NCBI GenBank assembly: GCA_934394665.1
Contig: CAKRRS010000042.1
Location: forward strand, 1 to 22,246
Length of the DNA stretch: 22,246 bases
From: an uncultured Acetatifactor sp.
Lineage (GTDB): Bacteria; Bacillota; Clostridia; Lachnospirales; Lachnospiraceae
Reading direction: 5' to 3'
Shown: piece by piece, positions 1-9,634 of the stretch
How the letters are laid out: each line of letters opens with the position of its first letter
Position numbering within the stretch: position 1 is the stretch's first letter
Program-made: the position numbers and the translations under genes
The notes under the pieces: generated by a model
What the model saw: the letters and a program-made list of their open reading frames with translations, nothing else
Database searches by the model: none
Told to the model about the DNA's origin: nothing

Positions 1-260
1 TCAAATCCACCGGCACCGCCTGCACCACCGTCAAATGCCGCATGACCATACTGATCATACTGACGTCTCTTCTCGGGATCACTCAGCACGGCATAAGCCT
101 CGGAAGCTTCTTTAAACTTCTGTTCCGCATCCTTGTCTCCGGGGTTCATGTCGGGATGGTATTTTTTCGCCAGTACACGGTATGCTTTTTTGATTGCAGC
201 ATCATCTGCATTTTTATCCACACCGAGGACTTCATAATAGTCTCTCTTCTGCTCTGCCAT
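1..260 (-). CDS. dnaJ: Chaperone protein DnaJ, N-terminal part (cut by window edge)
   Basis: The first 86 residues of DnaJ (Hsp40) read on the minus strand from an ATG at 260 and run off the window at base 1. The complete J domain is visible: helix II (about residues 18-33), the HPD motif at residues 35-37 that triggers DnaK ATP hydrolysis, and helix IV ending in RRQYDQYGH. It is followed by the start of the Gly/Phe-rich linker ([11 protein letters not shown]). The zinc-finger and C-terminal client-binding domains lie outside. An AGAGGTG ribosome site precedes the ATG. It is the last gene seen of the hrcA-grpE-dnaK-dnaJ operon, separated from dnaK by 145 bp that contain a strong hairpin. The J domain plus position after dnaK makes dnaJ rather than another J protein very likely. 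Confidence 0.97.
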   Translation of the reverse strand, partial: MAEQKRDYYEVLGVDKNADDAAIKKAYRVLAKKYHPDMNPGDKDAEQKFKEASEAYAVLSDPEKRRQYDQYGHAAFDGGAGGAGGF

Positions 261-302
261 TTTTACACCTCTATCACATAAATTAAATCTATAAACGGTT
301 AT

Positions 303-332
303 GCACAGGGCACGCTTTCGCATACCCTGTGC
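303..332 (-). other. 13-bp GNRA-capped hairpin in the dnaK-dnaJ spacer
   Basis: In minus-strand RNA the bases 332-320 (GCACAGGGUAUGC) pair with 315-303 (GCGUGCCCUGUGC) around a GAAA tetraloop at 319-316. Two of the thirteen pairs are G-U wobbles that would be mismatches on the plus strand, so the structure belongs to the operon mRNA. No U-run follows it, so it is not a classical terminator. It starts 73 nt after the dnaK stop and ends 42 nt before the dnaJ start. A role as an RNA-processing or stability element, or as a partial terminator setting the DnaK:DnaJ ratio, is inference. Confidence 0.75.
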
Positions 333-405
333 CACCTGTTATTCGCAATCACTGTTACACAGCATTTACTGTTATACCACGATTTGCTTTATTTGTGAAG
401 TTTAA

Positions 406-2325
<1,920 letters not shown>

Positions 2326-2362
2326 TTATAGTTTTTATATCTAAAAATATGTGATAACCAAA

Positions 2363-2980
2363 TTATTGAACAACTCCTACCATGCTGTGTCTTACGACCA
2401 TGTCGTGATAGGTATAACCCTTTTGAAGTTCCTGTGCAACCACACCGGATTCATATTCATCGCTCTCCACCTGCATCACTGCGTTGTGAAGGTTGGGATC
2501 GAATTCCCGGCCTACTGCTTCGATGGGTTTTACGCCGATATTGTCAAGTTCCGTCATCAGCTGTTTGTAGATGCGGTTCATCCCGTCTACAAAAGGATCT
2601 TCCTTGCTTTCTTCGGGAACGGTTGCCAGACCTCTTTCAAAATTATCCACCACAGGAAGGATCTTCTCGATCACGCTCTTGGCGCCGGTATCGAACATTG
2701 CCTGTTTTTCTTTGTCTGTTCTCTTACGGAAGTTCTCGAACTCCGCCATCTGACGTTTTACTCTGTCTTCCAGCTGATCGATCTTTTCTTTATAAGCATC
2801 TGCTTTCTTATCCAGCTTTGCCTGTTTCTTTGCAGCCTTCTTATCGGCTCTGCTTACAGGTTCTTCCGTATCTTCCTCTTCCAGTTCGTCCTCTACCTCT
2901 GCAATCTCTTCTTCGGTATCGGATACTTCCTTTTCCATTTCATCCAGGTTTTCTAAATTTTCTTTTTCCTGTTCTGCCAT
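2363..2980 (-). CDS. grpE: Nucleotide exchange factor GrpE
   Basis: A 205-residue homodimeric factor that releases ADP from DnaK. Residues 1-48 are a very acidic disordered tail. About 50-110 form the long basic/acidic coiled-coil helix (KKADAYKEKIDQLEDRVKRQMAEFENFRKRT). The C-terminal beta domain carries the conserved GREFDPNLHNAVMQVE stretch and ends with the QKGYTYHDMVVRHSMVGV block typical of the family. It starts with ATG at 2980 behind an AGGATGAGG ribosome site, 23 bp after the hrcA stop, so the two are almost certainly co-transcribed. The acidic tail is longer than in E. coli GrpE but common in Clostridia. Confidence 0.98.
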   Translation of the reverse strand: MAEQEKENLENLDEMEKEVSDTEEEIAEVEDELEEEDTEEPVSRADKKAAKKQAKLDKKADAYKEKIDQLEDRVKRQMAEFENFRKRTDKEKQAMFDTGAKSVIEKILPVVDNFERGLATVPEESKEDPFVDGMNRIYKQLMTELDNIGVKPIEAVGREFDPNLHNAVMQVESDEYESGVVAQELQKGYTYHDMVVRHSMVGVVQ

Positions 2981-3003
2981 TCTTACCTCATCCTTTCCGG
3001 ATC

Positions 3004-4032
3004 TTATTCCTTCTTATACAGGTCATCCAACTGATTCTGCACTGTACGCAGGGTTCCGATGACCTTGTCGTAATCCATTCTCTTTGGTCCGATAATTCCT
3101 ATCGTGCCCTTCATGCCTTCGCCTAATTCATAAGTGGCTGTGACAACACTGCAATCCTTCATGCCCTGTACCGGTGTCTCGTCTCCGATGTACACCTGAA
3201 TACCGGTGCTGCCTTCGTCTGCCAGGGATTCCTGGATCAGACCGCCCAACTGCTGTTTCTCTTCGAAGGCGTTGATCAGTTCGCTTGCTTTGGACTGATC
3301 TGCCAGTTCCGGATACCGGAAAATATTGTTGGCGCCGCTGGTATAGATCTCCAGGTCTTCGTCTGCCTTGATGGCATCTGCCACAGCATCGATCACCTCA
3401 CTGACGATCTCACTGTGGATTCCGGCCTGCTGCTTCATCGCTGCGATCATTCCCAGATTGATCTCCTCCATGGATAATCCATTGAGGTGGGTGTTCAACA
3501 GGATGTTCAGCTTCAGTAATGTCTCATCATTCAGCTCCTGATTCACTGTCAGGATGTTGTTCTTGATCACATTGCCTTCGGCAACGATCACTGCCAGGAT
3601 CTGTCCGGCATCCACTCTGGATAGCTGAATGAACTTTACCTTATTACGGTGTACCTGCGGTGCACTGATCATGGTAGCGTATTGTGTGTTCTGAGCCAGG
3701 GTCTTTACCACCTGCTTTAACAGGTTCTCCAGCTTATCCTGTCTCTCTAAGAGCATATCTTTCATCTCATTGACTTCATGCTCTCTGTCCGCCATCATGG
3801 TATCCACATAGAAGCGATATCCCTTATCGGAAGGAATCCTTCCCGCGGAAGTGTGCGGCTGTATAATGTATCCCATCTCTTCGAGATCTGCCATCTCATT
3901 CCGAATGGTTGCGGAACTCAGATTCAAATCTGTATATTTCGAAATGGTCCTGCTGCCGACCGGCTCACCCGTTTCCAAGTAGTTCCGGATAATGGCTTGC
4001 AATATAATTGTTTTTCTGTCGTCCAATTGCAT
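3004..4032 (-). CDS. hrcA: Heat-inducible transcription repressor HrcA
   Basis: HrcA binds CIRCE and represses the class I heat-shock operon; it is kept active by GroEL in studied Firmicutes. The N-terminal winged helix is visible (LDDRKTIILQAIIRNYLETGEPVGSRTISKY, then SSATIRNEMADLEEMGYI and PHTSAGRIPSDKGYRFYVD), followed by the GAF-like dimer domain and a C-terminal IGPKRMDYDKVIGTLRTV motif. I start it at the ATG at 4032 (342 aa), which has AAGGGAG eight bases upstream and gives the usual M-x-LDDRK N-terminus. An in-frame TTG at 4065 would add 11 residues, but it lies inside the CIRCE operator and has no family support. It is the first gene of the operon. Confidence 0.98.
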   Translation of the reverse strand: MQLDDRKTIILQAIIRNYLETGEPVGSRTISKYTDLNLSSATIRNEMADLEEMGYIIQPHTSAGRIPSDKGYRFYVDTMMADREHEVNEMKDMLLERQDKLENLLKQVVKTLAQNTQYATMISAPQVHRNKVKFIQLSRVDAGQILAVIVAEGNVIKNNILTVNQELNDETLLKLNILLNTHLNGLSMEEINLGMIAAMKQQAGIHSEIVSEVIDAVADAIKADEDLEIYTSGANNIFRYPELADQSKASELINAFEEKQQLGGLIQESLADEGSTGIQVYIGDETPVQGMKDCSVVTATYELGEGMKGTIGIIGPKRMDYDKVIGTLRTVQNQLDDLYKKE

Positions 4033-4054
4033 TCCATCACTCCCTTTGGGATTA

Positions 4055-4081
4055 TTAGCACTCAATCAAAAGGAGTGCTAA
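4055..4081 (-). promoter_or_regulatory. CIRCE operator for HrcA
   Basis: A perfect TTAGCACTC - 9 bases - GAGTGCTAA inverted repeat, identical to the CIRCE consensus. It lies 22 bp upstream of the chosen hrcA ATG and just downstream of the predicted transcription start, so HrcA bound there would block initiation or early elongation of hrcA-grpE-dnaK-dnaJ. Confidence 0.98.
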
Positions 4082-4095
4082 CATCTTCTTACCAT

Positions 4096-4124
4096 AAAGT
4101 ATCACTATGGGATATTATTGTCAA
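4096..4124 (-). promoter_or_regulatory. SigA-type promoter of the heat-shock operon
   Basis: A consensus -35 TTGACA (4124-4119) is followed by a 17-bp spacer and a -10 TACTTT (4101-4096), reading toward hrcA. The expected start point, near 4088, falls immediately before CIRCE, the usual arrangement for HrcA control. Confidence 0.85.
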
Positions 4125-4233
4125 CAGCTTTTTCGGGAAATATTTCTAAATGTTTCTAAATAAAATATAAACTGCGAAGAAAAGTAACGAACTTTTGTCC
4201 GGCACATAATTTTCAAAATAACCGCCCCAAAAA

Positions 4234-4286
4234 ACAGGGACAAACATGTCCATGAATGTAAACACTCACCACACATTTGTCCCTGT
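4234..4286 (-). terminator. Probable terminator / palindromic repeat after the GT-C-like gene
   Basis: ACAGGGACAAA (4234-4244) and TTTGTCCCTGT (4276-4286) are a perfect 11-bp inverted repeat around a 31-nt loop. On the minus strand the stem is followed by a run of six T, so it can act as an intrinsic terminator for the membrane-protein gene ending at 4364. The left arm also forms a small nested hairpin, GGACA-AACA-TGTCC (4238-4251). The long loop is unusual for a simple terminator. The rest of the 282-bp gap between 4082 and 4363 shows only the hrcA promoter and AT-rich sequence. Confidence 0.6.
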
Positions 4287-4363
4287 GTAATTACTATATT
4301 CTGTAACTGTTTCACACCGTATTTGCGAAACTGCATCTTCGGTGTCTCATTTTAGGAACGGGG

Positions 4364-5758
4364 TTACTTCATCACCAGCCCTGTCTCCAGATAGATGGGA
4401 AGCGCCCTCACATATACCATATATACTGCACTTCCGACAAGGATAAAAAAGCACAACGCCACGCCGGCATTCACCATCCACCTTGGAAATGTGTAAGTTT
4501 TGATTTTTACTTCAGAAAGCTTCTGAATCCCTTTTACCATATAATACATGAGCGGAACCAGCGCCGGAAGCAGATAGCGTCCCTGATGCTGATAATCCGT
4601 CGTATAGGCATAATAGACGGTCAAAAAGGCAGGCATCAGAATACAGTAGATCATATTTATATGGAAAAACCATTCTCTGCCGGTGATCTTACGGCGCCGC
4701 TTGTAACAGATCAGGTATAGGAGGTTTCCCACGCACCCCACTGTAAAAAATAATTTGTATGCACGGTACAGCCAGATACTTCCGTAGATCGACATGGAAC
4801 CAAAGGCTGCCACAAAGCTGTGAAACAGACCGGAAACCGTATAGCGTTCCCGGAACATCTCCGTCACAGTGTATCCCATGGACTGATAGGTCTGCATCGT
4901 CAGGGGATTGACACTCGGCGCTGCGTACTTGATTGCCATTTCTTCACGGGTCTGCAGTCCTAATAAATCACCGTCCAGCACGATATAGCTGCGGATAAAC
5001 CACCAGCCGATTCCGAGTAGCACCACACCGGCGATCAGACAGCCGTATTTCAACATGTTTTTCCAGTCATAAGAGTATTTCCCGTTTTCCTTTTTTTGCA
5101 AAAAGAATGCCAGGAACAGCAAAATACAGCTCACGATATATCCGTAGGCATTATAATAAGAAAGCGCGCAAAGAATAATGCCGCCACTCATCCACAGACT
5201 GTTACGGACATTGATCCCGTCCTGATAGACACAGACCAGTGCATACACCATCATAGCAGTCGACAGCATACAGCAGGAATCCGTATTCACATAAGTGTGT
5301 AGGAACAATCCTTCCGGGAGATACGTCACGGCAAAACAGAACAGCCAGCGGAACCGGTCATCCCGGAACACTTTTTTCCCGATCAGGTAAACGACGCCTG
5401 CCATCAGCAGTCCAAATGCCACATTCACCAGACGGGCGGTATACAAAAGCGCTGCTTCGGATGCCGTAAACAAGCTTACGAAGCGCATCAGATATCCCTG
5501 TAGAATGTATGGGAACACATTATATAACGCATACGAGAACCCGTAAGAAGGGATCCTCACCTCTTCTTCCAGTCCGGTAGGAATCCTGCCGTATTTGCAG
5601 ATAAACTGCGGAATCAGATACCTCGCATGTTCATCCGGGGGATTGCCGTATAACGGCGGTGTATTGGCAAGCGGCTGGAATAGTGCCATGGTCAGTGCAA
5701 GCGTAAGAAACCCCAGCAGGTACAATATTAAAATAGTCTTCTCCGACTTTTTTTGCAT
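4364..5758 (-). CDS. Multi-pass membrane protein, GT-C glycosyltransferase-like (DUF2142/ArnT-like)
   Basis: A 464-residue polytopic protein with about 11-13 hydrophobic segments, beginning with one at residues 9-27. The first outer loop contains NPPDEHARY with the acidic pair D42-E43, the position and style of the catalytic acidic motif in GT-C enzymes that use polyprenyl-phosphate sugars. A later loop has YQHQGRYLLPALVPL, a segment typical of DUF2142/GT39-like proteins. The likely role is transfer of a sugar to an envelope glycan or lipid, but donor and acceptor cannot be read from the sequence. I start at the ATG at 5758, which has AAAGGA eight bases upstream. A longer frame to 5830 has no ribosome site and would begin inside the preceding terminator hairpin. 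It seems monocistronic. The exact family is uncertain. Confidence 0.7.
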   Translation of the reverse strand: MQKKSEKTILILYLLGFLTLALTMALFQPLANTPPLYGNPPDEHARYLIPQFICKYGRIPTGLEEEVRIPSYGFSYALYNVFPYILQGYLMRFVSLFTASEAALLYTARLVNVAFGLLMAGVVYLIGKKVFRDDRFRWLFCFAVTYLPEGLFLHTYVNTDSCCMLSTAMMVYALVCVYQDGINVRNSLWMSGGIILCALSYYNAYGYIVSCILLFLAFFLQKKENGKYSYDWKNMLKYGCLIAGVVLLGIGWWFIRSYIVLDGDLLGLQTREEMAIKYAAPSVNPLTMQTYQSMGYTVTEMFRERYTVSGLFHSFVAAFGSMSIYGSIWLYRAYKLFFTVGCVGNLLYLICYKRRRKITGREWFFHINMIYCILMPAFLTVYYAYTTDYQHQGRYLLPALVPLMYYMVKGIQKLSEVKIKTYTFPRWMVNAGVALCFFILVGSAVYMVYVRALPIYLETGLVMK

Positions 5759-5809
5759 TCTGTCATCCTTTAGAAATATAATGTTTGGTAAAATTTTACA
5801 GACACAAAA

Positions 5810-5839
5810 CCCCCAAAGTGGTGTTTTCAACTTTGGGGG
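5810..5839 (-). terminator. Intrinsic terminator of the DUF6465-type gene
   Basis: CCCCCAAAGT (5810-5819) and ACTTTGGGGG (5830-5839) form a 10-bp GC-rich stem with a 10-nt loop. Read on the minus strand the stem is followed by TTTTGTGT. It lies 46 bp after the stop codon at 5886. Confidence 0.75.
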
Positions 5840-5885
5840 CTCATAAGTTGCACTTGTTATTTGCGCATTTTACCGGCTTCGCATA

Positions 5886-6368
5886 TTATATGTAGAAGCT
5901 GCCGGTGATCTCTTTGTTCATCACATAGTATACCATGTTCTCTTCCGGCTTTACATACAGTTCTACGCTGGTCAGATCAGCTGCTTTCTGCTTCAGGTCG
6001 TATTTCCATACATCCTTTGCAATCTTCAGCAGATCGTCCTGAGAATAAGATTTCCCGCCGAACTGAACACTGATCTCGCTCTTTAACTCTGCTTTCTTAG
6101 CTGCAGGCTTCTTAGTGTCTGCCTTCTTGGCAGGTGCCTTTTTAGCGGTCTCCTTCTTGGCTGTGGGCTTCTTAGCCTCTGCCTTTACAGGGGTCTTTAC
6201 TTCTGCTTTTACTTCTGCCTTTGCTGCAGATGCCTTGGTGGCTTCCTTCACAGCGGTCTTAGTTTCTGTCTTCACTGGAGTTGTCGGTGCTGCTTTCTTC
6301 ACTTCTGCCTTAGGGGCTTCCACTTTAGCTGCTGTTACAGGTGCTACAGTTTTCTTCACTACTGCCAT
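5886..6368 (-). CDS. Lys/Ala/Pro-rich histone-H1-like protein with DUF6465-type C-terminal domain
   Basis: A 160-residue protein in two parts. Residues 1-93 are low-complexity, built from Lys, Ala, Pro, Thr and Val with repeated KKPxAKK/KAPAKK-type units, like eukaryotic H1 tails and bacterial histone-like tails. Residues 94-160 look globular (SEISVQFGGKSYSQDDLLKIAKDVW, then a VELYVKPEENMVYYVMN strand pair) and resemble DUF6465, a family I know from Lachnospiraceae. There is no signal peptide or membrane segment. The ATG at 6368 has an AGGGAG ribosome site. The gene has its own SigA-like promoter and terminator, so it is monocistronic. Binding to DNA or another polyanion through the basic tail is inference; no function is established here. 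Confidence 0.85.
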   Translation of the reverse strand: MAVVKKTVAPVTAAKVEAPKAEVKKAAPTTPVKTETKTAVKEATKASAAKAEVKAEVKTPVKAEAKKPTAKKETAKKAPAKKADTKKPAAKKAELKSEISVQFGGKSYSQDDLLKIAKDVWKYDLKQKAADLTSVELYVKPEENMVYYVMNKEITGSFYI

Positions 6369-6458
6369 GTTACCGTCTCCCTTCTGTACGATTCATGTAC
6401 AAAACAAATTTATTTTCATTCTCCTCCCAAGTGCCGTATTCCGGCGCTCGATAAGGGT

Positions 6459-6487
6459 AGTGTATTCCTTTTCCCTATAATTGTCAA
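6459..6487 (-). promoter_or_regulatory. SigA-type promoter of the DUF6465-type gene
   Basis: TTGACA (6487-6482), a 17-bp spacer and TACACT (6464-6459) read toward the gene starting at 6368. The -35 box starts only three bases past the uppP stop codon. The leader is about 85 nt. This near-consensus promoter suggests strong constitutive expression. Confidence 0.8.
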
Positions 6488-6490
6488 CTG

Positions 6491-7402
6491 TTAAGCGAAT
6501 ACGAGGAAATACAGTAATACAACGATACCCAGCACAATACGGTACCAGCCGAACACCTTGAAGTCATGCTTCTTGATATATCCCATCAGGAAACGAACCA
6601 CGAACAGAGATACCAGGAAGGACACCACGGTACCGACTAACAGGCTTGCCAGTTCGATTCCCGTAAAGTCAAATCCAAACTTTACTACTTTCAAAAGGCT
6701 GGCGCCGAACATCACGGGAATGCCCAGGAAAAAGGTGAATTCTGCCGCCACGGTTCTGGAAATACCGATCACGATGGCACCCAGGATCGTAGCTCCGGAG
6801 CGGGAGGTTCCGGGCAGTGCCGCCGCTACCAGCTGGCACAGGCCGATGATCAGTGCATCTTTATAAGTAAGCTGGGATAATTTTGTGGTCACGGGAACAC
6901 GATTTTTGTTCCAGTTTTCAATTACGATGAACAGTACGCCGACCAGTACCAGCATGACTGCCACCACGATCACCTGCACGGTAACCCCACTGCTGCCGAT
7001 CTCTTTTTTGAACGCCTCGCCTACCGCGTCATCAAACAGAAGACCGTAAGCAACCGCAGGAATACATGCCACTACGATTTTTACCCACATCAAGAAGGCA
7101 TCCATGCTCAGTGCAACATTGCCTACGGCAGGATCCTTTTTAGATCTCACGATACCACTTTTTTTCGTCTGCTGATTTTTTTTCAGGTAGAAAGGCCAAA
7201 TCTTATTCCAGAAAATAACGACGACTGCTAAAATAGCGCCCAACTGGATCACGACATCAAACATATCGAAGAAGCCTTCGCTGGTCTGCTTGAAGGGGAT
7301 CAGTCTTTCTACCAGAATCAGATGTCCGGTACTGCTGATGGGCAGCCATTCGGTAATGCCCTCTACGATACCGTAGATAATTGCCTTGATGATTTCTAAC
7401 AT
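6491..7402 (-). CDS. uppP: Undecaprenyl-diphosphatase UppP (BacA family)
   Basis: A 303-residue integral membrane enzyme that dephosphorylates undecaprenyl diphosphate to recycle the lipid carrier for peptidoglycan and other wall polymers; overexpression gives bacitracin resistance in studied species. The first signature, GIVEGITEWLPISSTGH (residues 11-27), holds E14 and E18 of the (E/Q)xxxE motif. The second, PGTSRSGAT (197-205), holds the catalytic Ser and Arg. About seven to eight hydrophobic helices are visible. It is about 30 residues longer than E. coli UppP, mainly from a Lys-rich cytoplasmic insert near residues 74-95. The ATG at 7402 has an AGGAG ribosome site. No terminator is obvious after its stop. 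Confidence 0.97.
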   Translation of the reverse strand: MLEIIKAIIYGIVEGITEWLPISSTGHLILVERLIPFKQTSEGFFDMFDVVIQLGAILAVVVIFWNKIWPFYLKKNQQTKKSGIVRSKKDPAVGNVALSMDAFLMWVKIVVACIPAVAYGLLFDDAVGEAFKKEIGSSGVTVQVIVVAVMLVLVGVLFIVIENWNKNRVPVTTKLSQLTYKDALIIGLCQLVAAALPGTSRSGATILGAIVIGISRTVAAEFTFFLGIPVMFGASLLKVVKFGFDFTGIELASLLVGTVVSFLVSLFVVRFLMGYIKKHDFKVFGWYRIVLGIVVLLYFLVFA

Positions 7403-7525
7403 TGTTTTCTCCTCTTATTTCCTTTTATTTTCTGCTTTCCGCCCGGCATTCTGTCTTTTCATTCATGCAGCGTAAACGCAGTAAAACCTTTTTGCAAAAT
7501 CAAAGTTCTGCAAAGCGATTTTTCA

Positions 7526-8380
7526 CTATTCCGACAAATATGCCAGCAGTTCTTCATAGCAGTTTTGCGCTTCCCTGTATCCTTCTTCATATAAAGTGAT
7601 CAGCTTATCTTTGTCTTTCTCGATCCGTCCGACGTCACTCTTTTTCTGTGGGCGGATCACAAACGCCTGACCGTTTGCCTCCTGGCGTTCGATGTAATCG
7701 AGGCATGCATTGTAACGGATGTGTCGGTCTGCCATGAGTTCATATACTTTAGGATATTTCAGATATCTGAGCTTTATGAGTGCCAGCTGGGATGCTGACG
7801 CAGGCTGTCTGACATATCCGACTTCTTTTGTCATCACAACGATATTCTTGCGGTTGCCGTCCATGATGGATTTCTCCAGAGGAATCGCATCGCTGATGCC
7901 GCCGTCCAGATACAATTTCCCGTCAATTTTAACATTTCTGGCAACTAACGGCAGAGATGCCGAAGCACGTATTTTGTCAATATCCTTGCGAATATCGCGT
8001 ACCCGCAGATATTCCGGCAGCCCGGTCTTAATGTTGGTCACCACACTGTATGCCTTCCCGGGATATTTTTCAAACGTCTCGAAATCATAAGGATACAGAT
8101 AATCGGGAATCAGATGATAGCAGAAATCTACATTGAACAAATCTCCGCTTGTCAACAAACTCTCCACACTGCAATATCTTCTGGTATCCAGATAATCCAC
8201 GCTGACGCTCAAAGCCCTTCCCTTTTGTCTCGACAGGTAGCTGCACATATGACATGCTCCGGCAGATACTCCGTAAATATGAGAGAAGTCAATTCCTTTT
8301 TCTGTAAAAAAATCCAGTACACCGGCAGTATATACGCCTTTCATACCGCCGCCTTCCAATATTAATCCGGCCTGATACAT
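7526..8380 (-). CDS. Patatin-like phospholipase / acyl hydrolase (YjjU-like)
   Basis: A 284-residue soluble serine hydrolase of the patatin family, expected to cleave acyl esters of phospholipids or other lipids with a Ser-Asp dyad. The oxyanion-hole glycine motif GGGMKG is at residues 10-15, the nucleophile motif GVSAG at 37-41 (Ser39) and the Asp motif DGGISDAIP at 159-167 (Asp159). No signal peptide is present. The general layout and size resemble E. coli YjjU. The ATG at 8380 has AAAGGAG five bases upstream; an in-frame GTG at 8413 would add 11 basic residues with no ribosome site. It follows the aminotransferase by 60 bp and may be co-transcribed with it. The substrate is unknown. Confidence 0.93.
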   Translation of the reverse strand: MYQAGLILEGGGMKGVYTAGVLDFFTEKGIDFSHIYGVSAGACHMCSYLSRQKGRALSVSVDYLDTRRYCSVESLLTSGDLFNVDFCYHLIPDYLYPYDFETFEKYPGKAYSVVTNIKTGLPEYLRVRDIRKDIDKIRASASLPLVARNVKIDGKLYLDGGISDAIPLEKSIMDGNRKNIVVMTKEVGYVRQPASASQLALIKLRYLKYPKVYELMADRHIRYNACLDYIERQEANGQAFVIRPQKKSDVGRIEKDKDKLITLYEEGYREAQNCYEELLAYLSE

Positions 8381-8440
8381 ACGTGCTCCTTTCTTTTTGT
8401 TTCGTGCAGGCACGATTCGCTTTTGATGTGTCGCGTGACT

Positions 8441-9634
8441 CTAGATCGTTGCATACTCTGTCTTTACAAACTTGCGCAATGCTTCCAGCGATCTCTCTAC
8501 TTTTTCGGTATCCACGCAGTATGCCATGCGGAAATATCCCGGTGCGCCGAAGGTATCTCCGGGGACAAGGATCAGGTCGTACTTTAATGCCTTCTGACTG
8601 AAAATCTTCGCATCCTCTTCCAGTGCCTTCGGGAAGATATAGAAGGTTCCGCCGGGCTTCACGCAGGTAAATCCTAAGGTTGTCAGCTCGTTATAGAGAA
8701 TATTCATATTCGTCTCGTATACAGACAGATCCGCTGTCTTGTCCAGCACCTGTGCCACTGCCAGCTGGATGATCGAAGGAGGACAGTTGTGTCCGATCCC
8801 CCTGGAAATCTGTCCACACATATTGATCATGGTCTCAGCCTCTTCGCAGGCAGGATTGACTGCCACATACCCGATACGCTCTCCCGGCAGGGACAGGGAT
8901 TTTGAGAAGGAATAGCACATGATCGTATTATCATAAAAATAAGAAACGCAAGGACTGTCAACCCCTTCAAACACGATCTCACGATACGGTTCATCAGAGA
9001 TCAGGTAGATAATGTGTCCGTATTTTTCGGTTTTCTCTTTCAGCAGTTCTGCCAGTCTCTGCAGGGTCGGCGTGGAATATACTACACCGGAAGGATTGTT
9101 GGGGGTATTGATCAATACTGCCTTTACCTTTTCCGTCAGCATCTCCTCGAACGCGTCGAAATTGATCTGAAAGTTCTCCGGATTGGGTGGAACTACCTTG
9201 AGTACCGCTCCGGTCAGATCCACATAAGGATGGTATTCCGGGAAAAACGGTGCAAAGGTCAAAATCTCGTCTCCCGGCTCTGTCACCAGACGAAATGCGT
9301 GCGCCAATGCTCCGGCAGCACCGGATGCCATGAAAATATGCTCTTTGCGATAAGGCAGACCAAATCTTTTCTCCAGGTTTTCCGCAATGGCCTCTCTCAC
9401 GCTTGTGATACCGAGGCTGGGGCTGTATCCGTGCAGTTCCAGAGGTTCCTTTGTCGCCAGCATATGAATCATGCGGTCGGTGAATTCTCTGGGTACCGGA
9501 ACGGAAGGATTTCCCAGGCTGTAATCAAATACATTTTCGTACCCGATTTCCTGTCCTCTTGCCGTAGCGAATTCCGAAAGCTGTCTGATGACTGATTTTC
9601 CGGATAACATATCTTTGTATTTCTGGACTAACAT
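8441..9634 (-). CDS. Pyridoxal-phosphate aminotransferase, class I/II (AspC-like fold)
   Basis: A 397-residue cytosolic aminotransferase of fold type I. The small-domain entry motif YSLGNPSVPVP (38-48), the substrate loop LHGYSPSLGI (67-76), NTPNNPSG (176-183), SDEPY (213-217, Asp214 pairing with the PLP ring nitrogen) and SFSKSLSLPGERIGY (242-256, Lys245 forming the Schiff base) are all present. A C-terminal FRMAYC supplies the expected carboxylate-binding Arg. These place it in the aspartate/alanine-type group, but the amino acid used cannot be read from sequence. The ATG at 9634 follows AGGAG by about eight bases; an in-frame GTG at 9655 is less likely because it lacks a ribosome site. Confidence 0.95.
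   Translation of the reverse strand: MLVQKYKDMLSGKSVIRQLSEFATARGQEIGYENVFDYSLGNPSVPVPREFTDRMIHMLATKEPLELHGYSPSLGITSVREAIAENLEKRFGLPYRKEHIFMASGAAGALAHAFRLVTEPGDEILTFAPFFPEYHPYVDLTGAVLKVVPPNPENFQINFDAFEEMLTEKVKAVLINTPNNPSGVVYSTPTLQRLAELLKEKTEKYGHIIYLISDEPYREIVFEGVDSPCVSYFYDNTIMCYSFSKSLSLPGERIGYVAVNPACEEAETMINMCGQISRGIGHNCPPSIIQLAVAQVLDKTADLSVYETNMNILYNELTTLGFTCVKPGGTFYIFPKALEEDAKIFSQKALKYDLILVPGDTFGAPGYFRMAYCVDTEKVERSLEALRKFVKTEYATI

Noticed and set aside
4121..4336. A 71-residue minus-strand frame in the hrcA upstream gap
   Set aside because: It crosses the terminator-like inverted repeat and ends at the hrcA promoter; no ribosome site or family features.
5788..5799. 12-bp palindrome GTAAAATTTTAC upstream of the GT-C-like gene
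   Set aside because: AT-rich palindromes of this size are frequent by chance in such intergenic DNA, and no other operator-like sign is present.
8402..8415. Small palindrome TCGTGC-AG-GCACGA between the aminotransferase and patatin genes
   Set aside because: Too short, with almost no loop and no T-run on the minus strand after it; it may be chance, so it is not called a terminator or operator.
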